DNA of 64,000 nucleotides from Akebia trifoliata (Eukaryota; Streptophyta; Magnoliopsida; Ranunculales; Lardizabalaceae), in contig CM030714.1 in the NCBI GenBank assembly GCA_017979445.1, forward strand, positions 4,898,001-4,962,000, read 5' to 3'. The number at the start of each line of letters is the position of its first letter. Position 1 is the first letter of the stretch. Below, piece after piece: positions 45,046-55,900 of the stretch. The notes under the pieces were generated by a model, which made no database searches, was not told the DNA's origin, and saw nothing but the letters and a program-made list of their open reading frames with translations. The position numbers and the translations under genes were made by a program.

Positions 45046-47703
45046 TTGGCCTATCCTTCATTCTTTTTCTTTGTATTTTCGTCATTAATGATTATCTTCA
45101 TTTTCACCCTTATTGTTAAGGGTTAGTATGCCTTTAACATTATAAGAAAAAGAAGACTCAATAAACAAAGAATTTAAAGAGGCGATAAAATATTATGTGA
45201 AAACTGAAAATTTTTAGTAACATACATTACACATTCTACATTCAAGTAAATGCCATTATTACATCGCAGATTGAGTAGTAATACTGGAGATCTGGATTCA
45301 AATCTCATCGGCACCAAGTTATTGAACTCATTAAAAACAACTTTACCAATAATAATAATAATAATAAATGTACGTCACTATTACATTTATCTTCAAAATG
45401 ACAATACATAATGAAAAGTTGGGTGTAGAGAGAATTTTTTAAGTTTGAGGGAAGAATATATAAATGGTAAAATGTTCGAATCATATGAAATAAAGAATCT
45501 ATATCGAATACTGACCAATACCAAATTTTTGGATTAGTTAATTCCAACATTAAGGGAATGGTAATACTTTTTTTAAATGAAAGTTTTCTCAAAAGTATTT
45601 CTTTCTTATTAAAATGTAAATATTGTACCTAACCCTAAGTATTCTATACTTTAAGTTGAAGTAAAGTTAATTTTATAAATTAAAATTATAAAGACCTAGA
45701 ATCTAACACCTATTATTTGGTTGTGCTATTTAGCCAAAGAATCTTTCCTAGACTGTTTAATCTGCATTTTTATATTAGATTGATTTTAGGCATACCCCTT
45801 TATATTTTGGAAAATATTTGAAATACCCCTTGACCTCTATCTTTCTTGAGAGACTAAAAGAAACTGCTTTATATACCTTTATCTTAAAAGCGTGCCACGT
45901 AGACACCTAACTTATTTTATAGGAAAGGCACACAGTATTGGATACTGAATCTTGAAGTTATTAGAATTTTTTTCGAAAGAGAGTTTCCATTAACACAGTC
46001 TTTCACTTATAATACACAAAATCTATATAATATGACTTCTTAATTTCAAAATTATAAGGGTATCGGAGCTCGACTCTAACTTCAAACATTTATAAGGGTA
46101 TTTAACAGGGCTGGCTTAATATAAGTTGAGGCCTAAGGCGAAAAGTGGAGGAGAAATTTTCAATCTCGATAATGTTTAATTCTTGTGAGCTTTTTTATTA
46201 TAATTATTTATTTATTTATCTTTGAGAGGTTTTCTCGAATTCAATGGTAACTATTTTTTTGGGTCTCCTCACAAAGAGTAGCTGAACTTACCTTGTGTCA
46301 TCAAAAACATGATCCCATGCCCCCAAGTATGCAAAGGACAAAATTCTATGAACTTTAAAAAACAAATAAATCAAAAGAAAAAGAAAAAATAAAAATTATT
46401 TTTCATCGTTAAATTTTGGAATTTGGTGGGATTCACTAGCAATCCATTTTCAAAACCTAAAATCAAGACTTAAAAAAATTATTTCTTTTACCTAAGGGCG
46501 TGTTTAATTGCAGAAAAAATATTATCTGGCAAGTCATTTGTGAGGCAAATCTTTTTGTACTTTTTGAGAACAACATGAAAATTTTGGTGAAAATTATATT
46601 TTTGTTGTTAGAATTTTATATATATATTAATTTAACTTTTATGATAATTATATAAAAATTTACAATAAAATCATTCTTTTATGCAAATTATGAATTATTA
46701 CACCCCAATTTCTTAAATTATTTATCACACCCCAATTAAACATTAGAACACGCATTCAAACAATTTTAGTAGTTGTTTACAAATTAATTATGATTAGGCT
46801 CATAAAAATCATAAATAAATAAAAATAGATAATAATCTAGCAAAAAAATAAGACAGCTTCTATTGGCACCCCAACTTTTATTTAAGATTTTCATTTTTTT
46901 TATATCTAGGGTGTAATCAATAAAAGTTGGGGTATCAATAACAATTCTCTATTTTTATTTACAAAACAATTAATTTTATGACTAAGCTAAAAAATTTACA
47001 AAAATAATTAATTTTTACAAATTTAAATATTTATTTTACAGCTTGTGACATTCAATAAACATGATCGATGTAATGGAGTTGTAGAGGACAAAATTATATG
47101 AAGTTTTCAAAAAAAAAAAAAATTAAATAATTATTTTTCACCATTGAAATTTATTTTTAAATTTGTGTGTTCGGTAATCATCCATTTGCAATACCTTGGA
47201 TCCAGCTCGAAAAATAATTTTTCTTTTTTTAATATGAATATTTTAGTGAAATCTATAAGGTTGTGTTGTTGAATTGTTAATGTGATAATCAATATGGACC
47301 CAACAACCTTTTTTAAGATTTCAAATCTAAAAAAAATAAGTATGTGGGCAACGGACAAGAGAGAGAAATTCTCACTATTACTGATGCCATTGCCTAGCAT
47401 GTCAAACATTTGTAGGGTTATGAGCCAACACGTCATAGGGTGTCTAAGGCGTTCGCTAAAAATGGTGTCCATTTAGCATTTCTCTTAGAATTTTTGTCTC
47501 TTGAAACGTTTAAGAGAGTTTAGTCATAATTAGAAATTTTTTTTTTTTTCTTTTAAAACATAGAGAGTTTTTTCCTAAACGAATCTCATTTCCACGTGAG
47601 AAGTGGTCAAGAGTTTTAATTTTGGGGCCGGTTGCCTTACTCGTCTTATGGTTGAACTGACTCTAATTTAAGTATAAAAAAAAAAAAAAAAAAACAAGAG
47701 TCG
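45046..47703. other. Repeat-rich intergenic, no gene
   Basis: The part at 46108-47480 contains GGGCTGGCTTAATATAAG and GGCCTAAGGCG, typical of the ends of a nonautonomous hAT-type element. It also contains inverse-orientation matches to the 7050/31150 repeat near 46405-46460 and 47130-47230. A short mirrored pair, GGCACCCCAACTTTTA/TAAAAGTTGGGGT, is at 46868-46938. No gene was recognised. Confidence 0.5.
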
Positions 47704-47898
47704 TGATAATATGACTCGGCAAGGGACATACTCAATTGACTCCTAATATTATAAGTTTGGGAACCGTACATCAGGTACAACATTACACTTTCCCATAACA
47801 AATTGTATCCCAAGGAAAGAGTTTAATGATCTACGGTTCTCAAATATGTCCACGTCAGAGAGTAGCTTGAGTAATGTACCTGTCAAGTCATATTATCA
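47704..47898. mobile_element. Foldback MITE about 100 bp upstream of the arogenate dehydrogenase start
   Basis: The left arm TGATAATATGACTCGGCAAGG and right arm ending GTCAAGTCATATTATCA are inverted complements. It belongs to the same family as 17729-17898. Its right end is 102 bp before the ATG at 48001, so it lies in the promoter or at the transcription start. Confidence 0.75.
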
Positions 47899-47930
47899 GG
47901 ACTAAAAAAAAACAATGCAAGGTTTCTCCT

Positions 47931-48000
47931 GTTTAAATACATGTGTAATATAATAAAGCAATCACCTTTCGTCGATCCCTGAAATCTTAGAGAGAAACCA
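47931..48000 (+). promoter_or_regulatory. Putative core promoter and short leader of arogenate dehydrogenase
   Basis: A TTTAAATA box-like sequence (about 47933-47940) lies about 60 bp before the ATG, allowing a short leader. An ATGTGTAA.. codon run between them would be a small uORF if transcribed. There is no independent evidence for the start site. Confidence 0.3.
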
Positions 48001-51000
48001 ATGGTAGAAATGGCGGCATCTCTCCATCTCTTCCACACCTACAAACCTCAAACCAACCCTAATTTAGCTTCAAACATAACCTGCACTGCAACCCTTAAAT
48101 CAAATTCCTATAAATTTACCAAACTTAGGTTAAATTCTATCCCCATACGATGCACCAACGTCATTAATCATGTCCACAACTCCTCCTCCGAACCATCTGA
48201 TTCTCTACAAACTATACATCATGATCATCAACCACTAAAGATTGGCATCGTAGGGTTCGGAAACTTCGGTCAGTTCATCGCTAAGGCACTTAAACGACAA
48301 GGGCACACCGTACTCGCTGCGTCTCGTTCCAACTACTCGGCCTACTGTAAAGAAAATGGTATTGAGTTTTACAGGTAATATAATAATACATGATTCGGTG
48401 TTAATCGGGTGCATGGATTTAATGTGGGGTCGAGTAATCTTAACCGTTGGTTTGTTGATGATAGGAACATTGATGAGTTGTGTGAAGAACAGCCAGATGT
48501 GTTGTTGGTTTGTAGTTCGATCTTGTCCACTGAAACTGTTCTTCGAAGTATTCCAATGAAGAAACTAAAGCCAGATACGATCTTTGTTGATGTATTATCG
48601 GTCAAACAATTTCCAAGGAATCTGTTTTTTGAGGTAATTAAGGATATCGAACGGTTTAAATTTGATGGAGAGATTTCTTTTCATTGTGCCGTTAACTCAT
48701 CGAATCTTGATGTTTTCAGATTCTTCCAGCTGAGTTTGGGATCATTTGTACTCATCCGATGTTTGGACCAGAGAGTGGGAAGAATGGATGGACAGGATTG
48801 CCGTTTGTGTATGATAAGGTTCGCATCTCTGCTGCACAGGATCTAAAATGCGCCCAATTCTTAAGCATCTTTAAGAAAGAAGTTAGTATCTCTAACTCTA
48901 TAAATTAGTCTGTCTTTCACTGTAATTATAGAGATTTATTATGAAAATATAAAATAATGAAGAGAAAAATTGGTGTAAGCATTTGTATCCTTTCTTGGGG
49001 GTAAAAGAGTCGTTTCATGTTGTCAAATGCTACATTTTGAACATGTTTACAAATTAAGATAAGTTCTCCTTTATTAAATAAATTTTTTATTTACTTAAAG
49101 ATATATAAAGTTGTTTTTTTTATCTAACACAAAAATTAATTAAAATTTTAAGAAATATACTGTTTTAGATGGAAATTATCAAACTACCCCTACGACTCTC
49201 TTAAAAATTGTCATAAGTGGTATTTTTATAATAGGAAATTTTATTGACACTCCAAAAAAACACTAAGGGCCCTCGTACTTTTAGGGTCACTTCAAAAAAA
49301 TTTAAAAGAATAATGATTTTTCGACATCCCCCTCTGACATACGCTGCCTGATATGGCATGTACTAGAATCATAGATTTTTTTCTTGGGATACACAATTGC
49401 ATATATATTTATGGGGATGTACAGTTATGTATCCCGAGAAAAAAATCTATGATTCTAACCCATGCCATGTTAGGGAGCGTATGTTAGAGGAGGCATAACA
49501 AAATCATTGACTCTTTAAAAATTATTTTGGACACTCCATGTTAAAATCAAAATTTTTATTGGGCGTGTCAACGTAACTTCCCTTAATTTAAATTATAATA
49601 TTAGTCATTTATTCAAATTAAACCAAAGGGTAATAAAAGTAAATTATCATATTTTTATAGTATAAATTCTATATATTTTCATCCAAAAACCTATTTTACA
49701 AAAATGGATAAATTGATAATTGTGTAAATATTTGTAATTTTTATTAAAAATATCTAACTCTCACTTCTATGTCCGATTGAATTAAAGAAATTAAAATAAA
49801 ATGGGGACTTTCAGGGTTGTCGTATGGTTGAAATGTCGTGCGAAGAACATGATCGTCATGCAGCGGGAAGCCAGTTCATCACTCACACCATTGGAAGGTA
49901 AAATCCCAATAACTCCAAAAAAAAATCTCAACCATTCGATCAATTATGAAATTATGATTTAACTTTATGATTTATTGTGAAGGATTTTATCCCATTTAGA
50001 TTTGGAGTCCACTCCCATTAACACTAAGGGTTACGAGACACTCTTACAGCTGGTAATTAAAGTTCCAAAATTGCCCTTCAAGGTCATGTGAATTAATTAT
50101 TATTTTAATCAATTTTTAATTATATTAATGTTATTTTTTTAATGATATTGTGCTGCAGACTGAAAATACCGTTAGTGACAGCTTTGATCTCTATTATGGT
50201 CTCTTCATGTACAACGTGAATGCCACAGAACAGGCAAGTTTTTAAATTCATTTTTTAATGCGAGATTTATATAGGAAATTATTGAATGATTCCCGATGTA
50301 CTATTATTAAAATACTATCAGTATTTAATATTCTTTCAGACATTGGATCTTGATCGTGTGTGGGACCAGTTATCGGTTGGTAGCGATCCCACATAAGGAT
50401 TAAATAAGTGCAAGTTGAAACATGATTTCCCACAAAGGCCGGGTCCTTATTAGCAATCTCCGTTTAATTCGCCAAAAATTCATAAAGTTTTTTATGTTTT
50501 TAAATAATATTATATTCTCCGGATTAATAAATTCTCCGAATAATTCAAGTATTTTAAGTTAAAAAAATAATAAAATGCAATTTTTATGACTTTTACATCT
50601 TTTACAAATTTTTATAAAACTCCATAAAAAAAAATGCTACTTTCAAAAAAAATAAGAGTTTTGCTGGAGTGACATAGGATTTATTGTGATTCTCGCAATT
50701 TTGACGTGGAGATGCATATATAACCATAGATGATTTTTACTCGTATCACGAAAAAATACATCTATAGTTATGTGCACATCTCACGTCAGACTTGTGAGAA
50801 TCGTAGTAAATACCATGTGTCATTCCAGCATTTTTCAAAAAATAATGATTTGTCATTCTACATTTATTTAAGATACCATCTTAATTTTTCAAACTAATGA
50901 TTTGTCCTTTGACTTTGATCTTTTTTTAATAAATCAATACATCAATAACTTCAATGCCCTCATTATCACCATTATATCATGACCAGTTCATCCAATTTTG

Positions 51001-51363
51001 GACATCACACCCATTGTAAAAATTTTCTTGGGAACACATGTGAGATAAAAGTAAGAGTATTTTAGTCATTTTATCATAAGCATCCAAGGGTCCTGATTTT
51101 TTTCTTTATTACAGATTGAGAATCTCGATAGGGCGTTTGAGACAGTGAAGCAGAAGTTGTTTGGGAGACTACATGATATACTAAGGAAACAGATTGTAGA
51201 AAGGGTCCCACTTCAAGGTGTCCCACCAAAGACAATGGAATCCAACCCCACATCTTACTTCTTGCCTAACAGTGAGAAGATGAACGATCTATCTTCCTTT
51301 GCCATGCCTCATCATAGAGAAACATTGATGGGGGGTCCGCTTCACACCCAAAAGAATATCTAG
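48001..51363 (+). CDS. Arogenate dehydrogenase, plastid (TyrA)
   Basis: Exons 48001-48374, 48465-48633, 48720-48881, 49815-49897, 49983-50052, 50159-50233 and 51115-51363 (TAG) join in frame to 393 residues. The first about 75 residues are rich in Ser/Thr/Asn and lack family similarity, consistent with a plastid transit peptide. A second ATG lies at 48010. A Rossmann nucleotide fold begins at IGIVGFGNFGQF (GxGxxG at 85-90). Later family motifs are SILSTETV, VDVLSVKQFPRNLF, CTHPMFGPESGKNGW, EEHDRHAAGSQFITHTIG and KGYETLLQL. The enzyme oxidatively decarboxylates arogenate to tyrosine with NADP+, the last step of plant tyrosine synthesis. The Asp of EEHD is kept, which I take as favouring arogenate over prephenate, with modest certainty. 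Intron 6 uses a GC donor. The C-terminal about 55 residues are unlike the relatives I recall. Confidence 0.93.
49240..49575. mobile_element. Foldback MITE in arogenate dehydrogenase intron 3
   Basis: Outer ends TTATTGACACTCC and GGGCGTGTCAACG are inverted. Inner arms (about 49329-49410 and 49420-49498) pair strongly, for example AATCATAGATTTTTTTCTTGG with its complement. It is wholly intronic and non-coding. Related GTATCCCGA-type pieces occur near 26360 and 60795. Confidence 0.7.
50663..50829. mobile_element. Foldback MITE, GCTGGAGTGAC family, in arogenate dehydrogenase intron 6
   Basis: The left arm GCTGGAGTGACATAGGATTTA mirrors the right end TAAATACCATGTGTCATTCC. The centre ATAGATGATTTTTACTCG is close to 27430-27593. 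It sits inside the 881-bp GC-AG intron. Confidence 0.75.
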
Positions 51364-51486
51364 ATAGTTTGATCCCACACTAGAGAAAGAGATCAAGATA
51401 AGCCTATAGAACTTTCTCAGTCGTTTGATTTCTCTTAGAGCATCGTCTTTGATATCATGCTGTTGTAGCTATGTATATCTTCTGTT

Positions 51487-51492
51487 AATAAA
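51487..51492 (+). terminator. Poly(A) signal of arogenate dehydrogenase
   Basis: A canonical AATAAA lies 124 nt after the TAG stop and is followed by GT/T-rich sequence, as expected for 3' end formation. Confidence 0.6.
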
Positions 51493-51499
51493 ATGTGGT

Positions 51500-52919
51500 T
51501 GTTGGCTTAAATGACTAGTGAAGTATTTGAGGACACCCATGCATCAGTGTTGGTCATTGGTGGTGATTCTGATTCTGATTCTGATCTTTGTGGGCTCCAC
51601 ATAAGACTTTATTGATATAAATTACAATTATTATTTTTTTTTTTTTATAGTGGATCTGGACTTTTTTTTCCGTAAGTAGGTAGTCAACATTATCATGCCG
51701 ACCATTCAATTGTTGGACTTTTTTTATTTGGGTTTTTAGAATCAAATTATGAAAATTGATTTTCAGAATCTTTGATCTCGTACGGATGCACTATTTTCAT
51801 ATAACTTATTTTACATATTTCTAATTTAGTTGGTGGAGAATCACTTTTATAATCAGAAGCAAATGGCCCCTGTGTATCCCAAGGGTACAGCTGTGTATCC
51901 AAAGTGATAGAACAGACGATTCTTTGCGAATGCCAGGTCGTGAGTTTTTGAGTCACGTTGTCTAAGTTGAGCTCGAAAATCATTAATCTATTCGAGCGGT
52001 TCTTTGCGCATGACACGTGAGCTCATATATTTTTAAAAGTAGCAAAAACTAGTAATCTTTGACGTATGACTCTTACCAACAATGTACTGTTTAATGTTTT
52101 ATAGCATTTATTGTCTTGGATTTTGCCCTCATCCACTGTGATCGTAAAAGAAACTCTTTTTCAGATTAATTTCTCTTCTTTTATTTATTATTTATTATTT
52201 ATTGCTAGACGAGCGAGATCAGTGGCTAGTTATTAGGATTTATAGATATTAAAAGCCTTTTTATAGTTGATCTTGACTTGAGTTTCAGATAACGTAGTTT
52301 ATAGTTATTATAATTGTTGAACATAGCCTAATTTTAATTTTCAAATATTTAGAGAATGTAGTCGACTATCGAAAGATCTGATAATATATTTTTCAAGTGT
52401 AGAGAAAAAGTTTGACAAAAATAATAAATAAATATGTCCTAAAAACCTTTTTTTTTTTTTTTTTTTTTAATTTCCTAGTAACTTTTATCCAATAAAAAAT
52501 ATACCTCAGTCTCATTTTGGGACCATATTCAATTATTACTGGATCGTTTCGAGGTAAAGTATTGTGCGGTGGCACCTAGGAACACGGTTATAATTACTAT
52601 CAAGGAAAACAAACAGAAGAAAAGGTGAAAGCAGGAACCAAATGGCAGTAGTAAGTAACTAATCTAAACTTGACCGAGGGACCGATCATCTAAATTCTGT
52701 CAATGGCAGTAAAACAGCAGGGAGAGAGAGCTTGAGGAAAGCAAACCCACATCCATACTTCGACCCTATTATGATAACAACAATAATAACACCACTAAGG
52801 AAGAAAAAGGAAAGGATATTAGAAATCCTGAATATATCAAAACACCAGATTTAAGCAGGCATCATCATCTTTCTTCCAGTTTATGAGTAGTAGAGCAGAG
52901 GATCCAAGGTCGGCCTGAT
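51500..52919. other. Convergent intergenic region and 14-3-3 3' UTR
   Basis: This lies between the arogenate dehydrogenase (+) and 14-3-3 (-) stop codons. It includes small GATTCT repeats (51568-51586) and a T-homopolymer at about 52450-52468. The 14-3-3 3' UTR probably covers roughly 52600-52919. No further gene was seen. Confidence 0.6.
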
Positions 52920-55900
52920 TCACTGCAACAAAGGTTGGACAGGAAAATAATTAAGAGTCCAATCAAGTTAAGAGTTGAATGGAGAAATGCAGGACTCACC
53001 TCTGCATCTTCGCCTCCACCAGCTCTGGCAGAACTGCCAATCTTCTGGGCGTCTTCTGTTTGGGATAATAAGCATTAGATAAATAAAAGTAGAGCACACA
53101 ATTGGAAAGGAGACAACATAATAATCAACAAGCATAAGCATTCAGAGCAAATGAACCAGATTGCAAGGCAAATCACAGAAGTGGACAAGTGAAAGAAACA
53201 ACTCAAAGAAGAAACTAAAGGGCGTGGGATGGGATGTACAACATATGGCCAAGTTGGCACCACCTTCCCAAGAGACAGCTTGGATGGTATATGTGATCCA
53301 AACTGGTTGAGTCTGTATAAGGAGCAGACATGGTATTCCATTGGAGCCAAACTTCCAAGCCTCCCATATCAGATTAAATGCCAGCAAAGAGATACCATTA
53401 ATTCTATCAAGAAATTGGGCCACAGTACTGATCCCCCCAAATCGTCCAACTTTCTCCTGAATGTAAGATCCAAAGAGATGATATCCCACACACAAACAAT
53501 GCATAGAATAATAATCACCCCTTTGTGATTAGATATATAGCATAAATTGATGGAAGTTGTATCACCAAATCAAGGGTCCTCCCAAAATTCTTATAATGGA
53601 TCCTTCCTCTTGAATGAAAAGAATAACGCAATAAAATAAATCCCTAAGTAGAGATCCCTTTCAAAACTCCACAATGGTAAGATGTCATTACCGATATGGG
53701 AAGAAACTCAAAAATACCATAATCAAATTTAGAATAAATAACTCCTCTCCACAAGCTGTTAATTACCTACCTGTATCTTTTCTTTTTTTCTTCAAAGAAA
53801 ATTTCATTCAACAAAAAGCTGAGGTCAATATAACCAACCAAAAAGTACAACAAAAGAAGTCCCTCAAAACCTAGACTGAAATCCCCAAAACAAATTACTC
53901 CTCACAATGAATATTGCACACCCGATCCTACCTAGCTAAGAAATCCTCAAAAAGCACTCCTCTAAATTCTCCACCAACCACTACCCACAGTAATTTGATC
54001 CCCTGGTATTACTAGAGTGTTCTTAGATGGAATGATCCATGCGTACTTGCATACGTCACCCAGAACATCTACTAGATTTCTTGAAGATTCTTAAAGAAAT
54101 ATGCACCACTTTAATATCAATACCCTGACATCAGCAGCGATTGGCAAATAGCCATCTATCACTTAGATAACGAGGTTAGTTACACTTCAACGACCAACTT
54201 TTTGGTGTCAGCTGTTAATTCATCTGCAGACTATGCAGCTGCCATTTTACCTATCCACTTGGATTGATGATTATATATACTTCCCCACCACCTTCTTAGG
54301 TTGTACCTAGCAATGACTGTTACAATCAGAACCTTTGCATGAGACTTCCATTTCAATAACTCCCTAGAAAGGATGTTAGTTGGATCTTCCTTGAGATTTG
54401 TAATGCAAATCCACTTTAGCCATGAAATCTGGGGCAGAAATACTTAAGGTATGAGTAGTTTCACCCTTGTTTTAAAATATCGGTTTGTCTCGTAATGTTT
54501 CGTATGAAACATTTCAGTTTTTTGAAAACCTGAGACGAACGTGCTTCCACCGAAAATATACAAAATTTCAGTCTTTTTTCTGGGAAATCAGAGAAGAAAG
54601 AGGAAAAGTGGGGAGAAGAAGGGAGAGAGAGAGAGAGACCTGGGCGAGGTTGCCGGAGCACTGGATTTGAATCATCTGAGCTGAAGTATCCTCCTCAGTT
54701 CCTCCTCCCCCTCTTCTTTTTCTTCAGGGTATTTTCCCTCTTTTGTTAAAAGAAAGACGATGGTGCAGGAAGCTTGTTTTAATGCAAACATGCCCTTGAC
54801 TTTAGTTTTTTGGGGAAGATTAAGATTATTTAATTAAAAAATTCTCACATTTCTGTAAATATTTGAAAAACCCTGTGCTTGAAACTGATGATATGCCCCT
54901 CGACCAGTCTTCTATGAAATTGAATTGAAACAAGATTTTAAACCATGGTTTCACCTGGAGAAAGCCGATTCATGTCTCCAACATCTAAAACCTCAAATCT
55001 CACCAAATAGTGAGTAAGCTACTCCATGTTGCATCTAGCAGCCAATCGATCCTACCCTTGAAAAGGACTCATAGTTGAAAACTATGATGAATTGTGGGAT
55101 CAAGACTAGATGCCTAGAACTCTCAATCTTATCATCAGCTTATTAGGGAGAAGGTCTAATACCCCTCTTTTAGCCCCTGTTGTTTCAATCAGTTTACATC
55201 AAACTGAGCTAATGGCATGGAACATGCCTTTTTCCCAAGATGGAAGGGAACATCTGTGATAGGTGCCCATAGCCTCCGCAATAATGAAACATGTTAAATG
55301 TTGGAACTGGGCCGCCACCTATGCATGGCAATTTCCATAATTCATGGGGCCAAGAGAGCGTACTTCCAGGAGTACTTATCTGGCTAAATATCTCTTCTAT
55401 TTTTTCTTTTTTTTTGGAAATTAAGAGGGGGTTAGGCGGACCCCCAACCAGAAAAGGCCCTGAAGGTTACAACCTCATAAAGGAATGCCCCATCACATCC
55501 TTTCTTACAATTTCTTTTAGCTCAAAAGGAAAATCAGTAGGAGAACTAGATGAGTGGGAATGGAAACAATGTGAAAAAGCTCCTTAATAAAGAGAACTAG
55601 AACGATGAGTTCCCCCTCTCAATAGCTCCAAAACCTCAAAAACCTTATCTCCTTATCAGCAAGCAATGATAATGAAAGAGAAGGATGATGGCTCCCTATT
55701 TGTCACCATTACTATTGCTTGAACCTCAAGGACCCTTTGAGCCCATCATAGGATTGCTTACATTTATATTACTTTCATCCATTAGGTTCTTCGAACAATC
55801 GCGAAGATAGTATATGAAATACAACTTAGGGCATAGAGAGGGGATAAAAATTATTCTAGGAAATACATTTAAGTGACCATCCTCATTACCTTTCCATAAG

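Noticed and set aside
48409..48846. 145-residue open frame that includes arogenate dehydrogenase exon 2
   Set aside because: It starts in intron 1 and runs through intron 2. The family alignment requires splicing at 48375-48464 and 48634-48719.
53142..53504. Overlapping open frames on both strands in the 14-3-3 intron (53075-53528)
   Set aside because: No recognisable domain, frames conflict, and the region is intronic. Possibly an old repeat, so not annotated as a gene.
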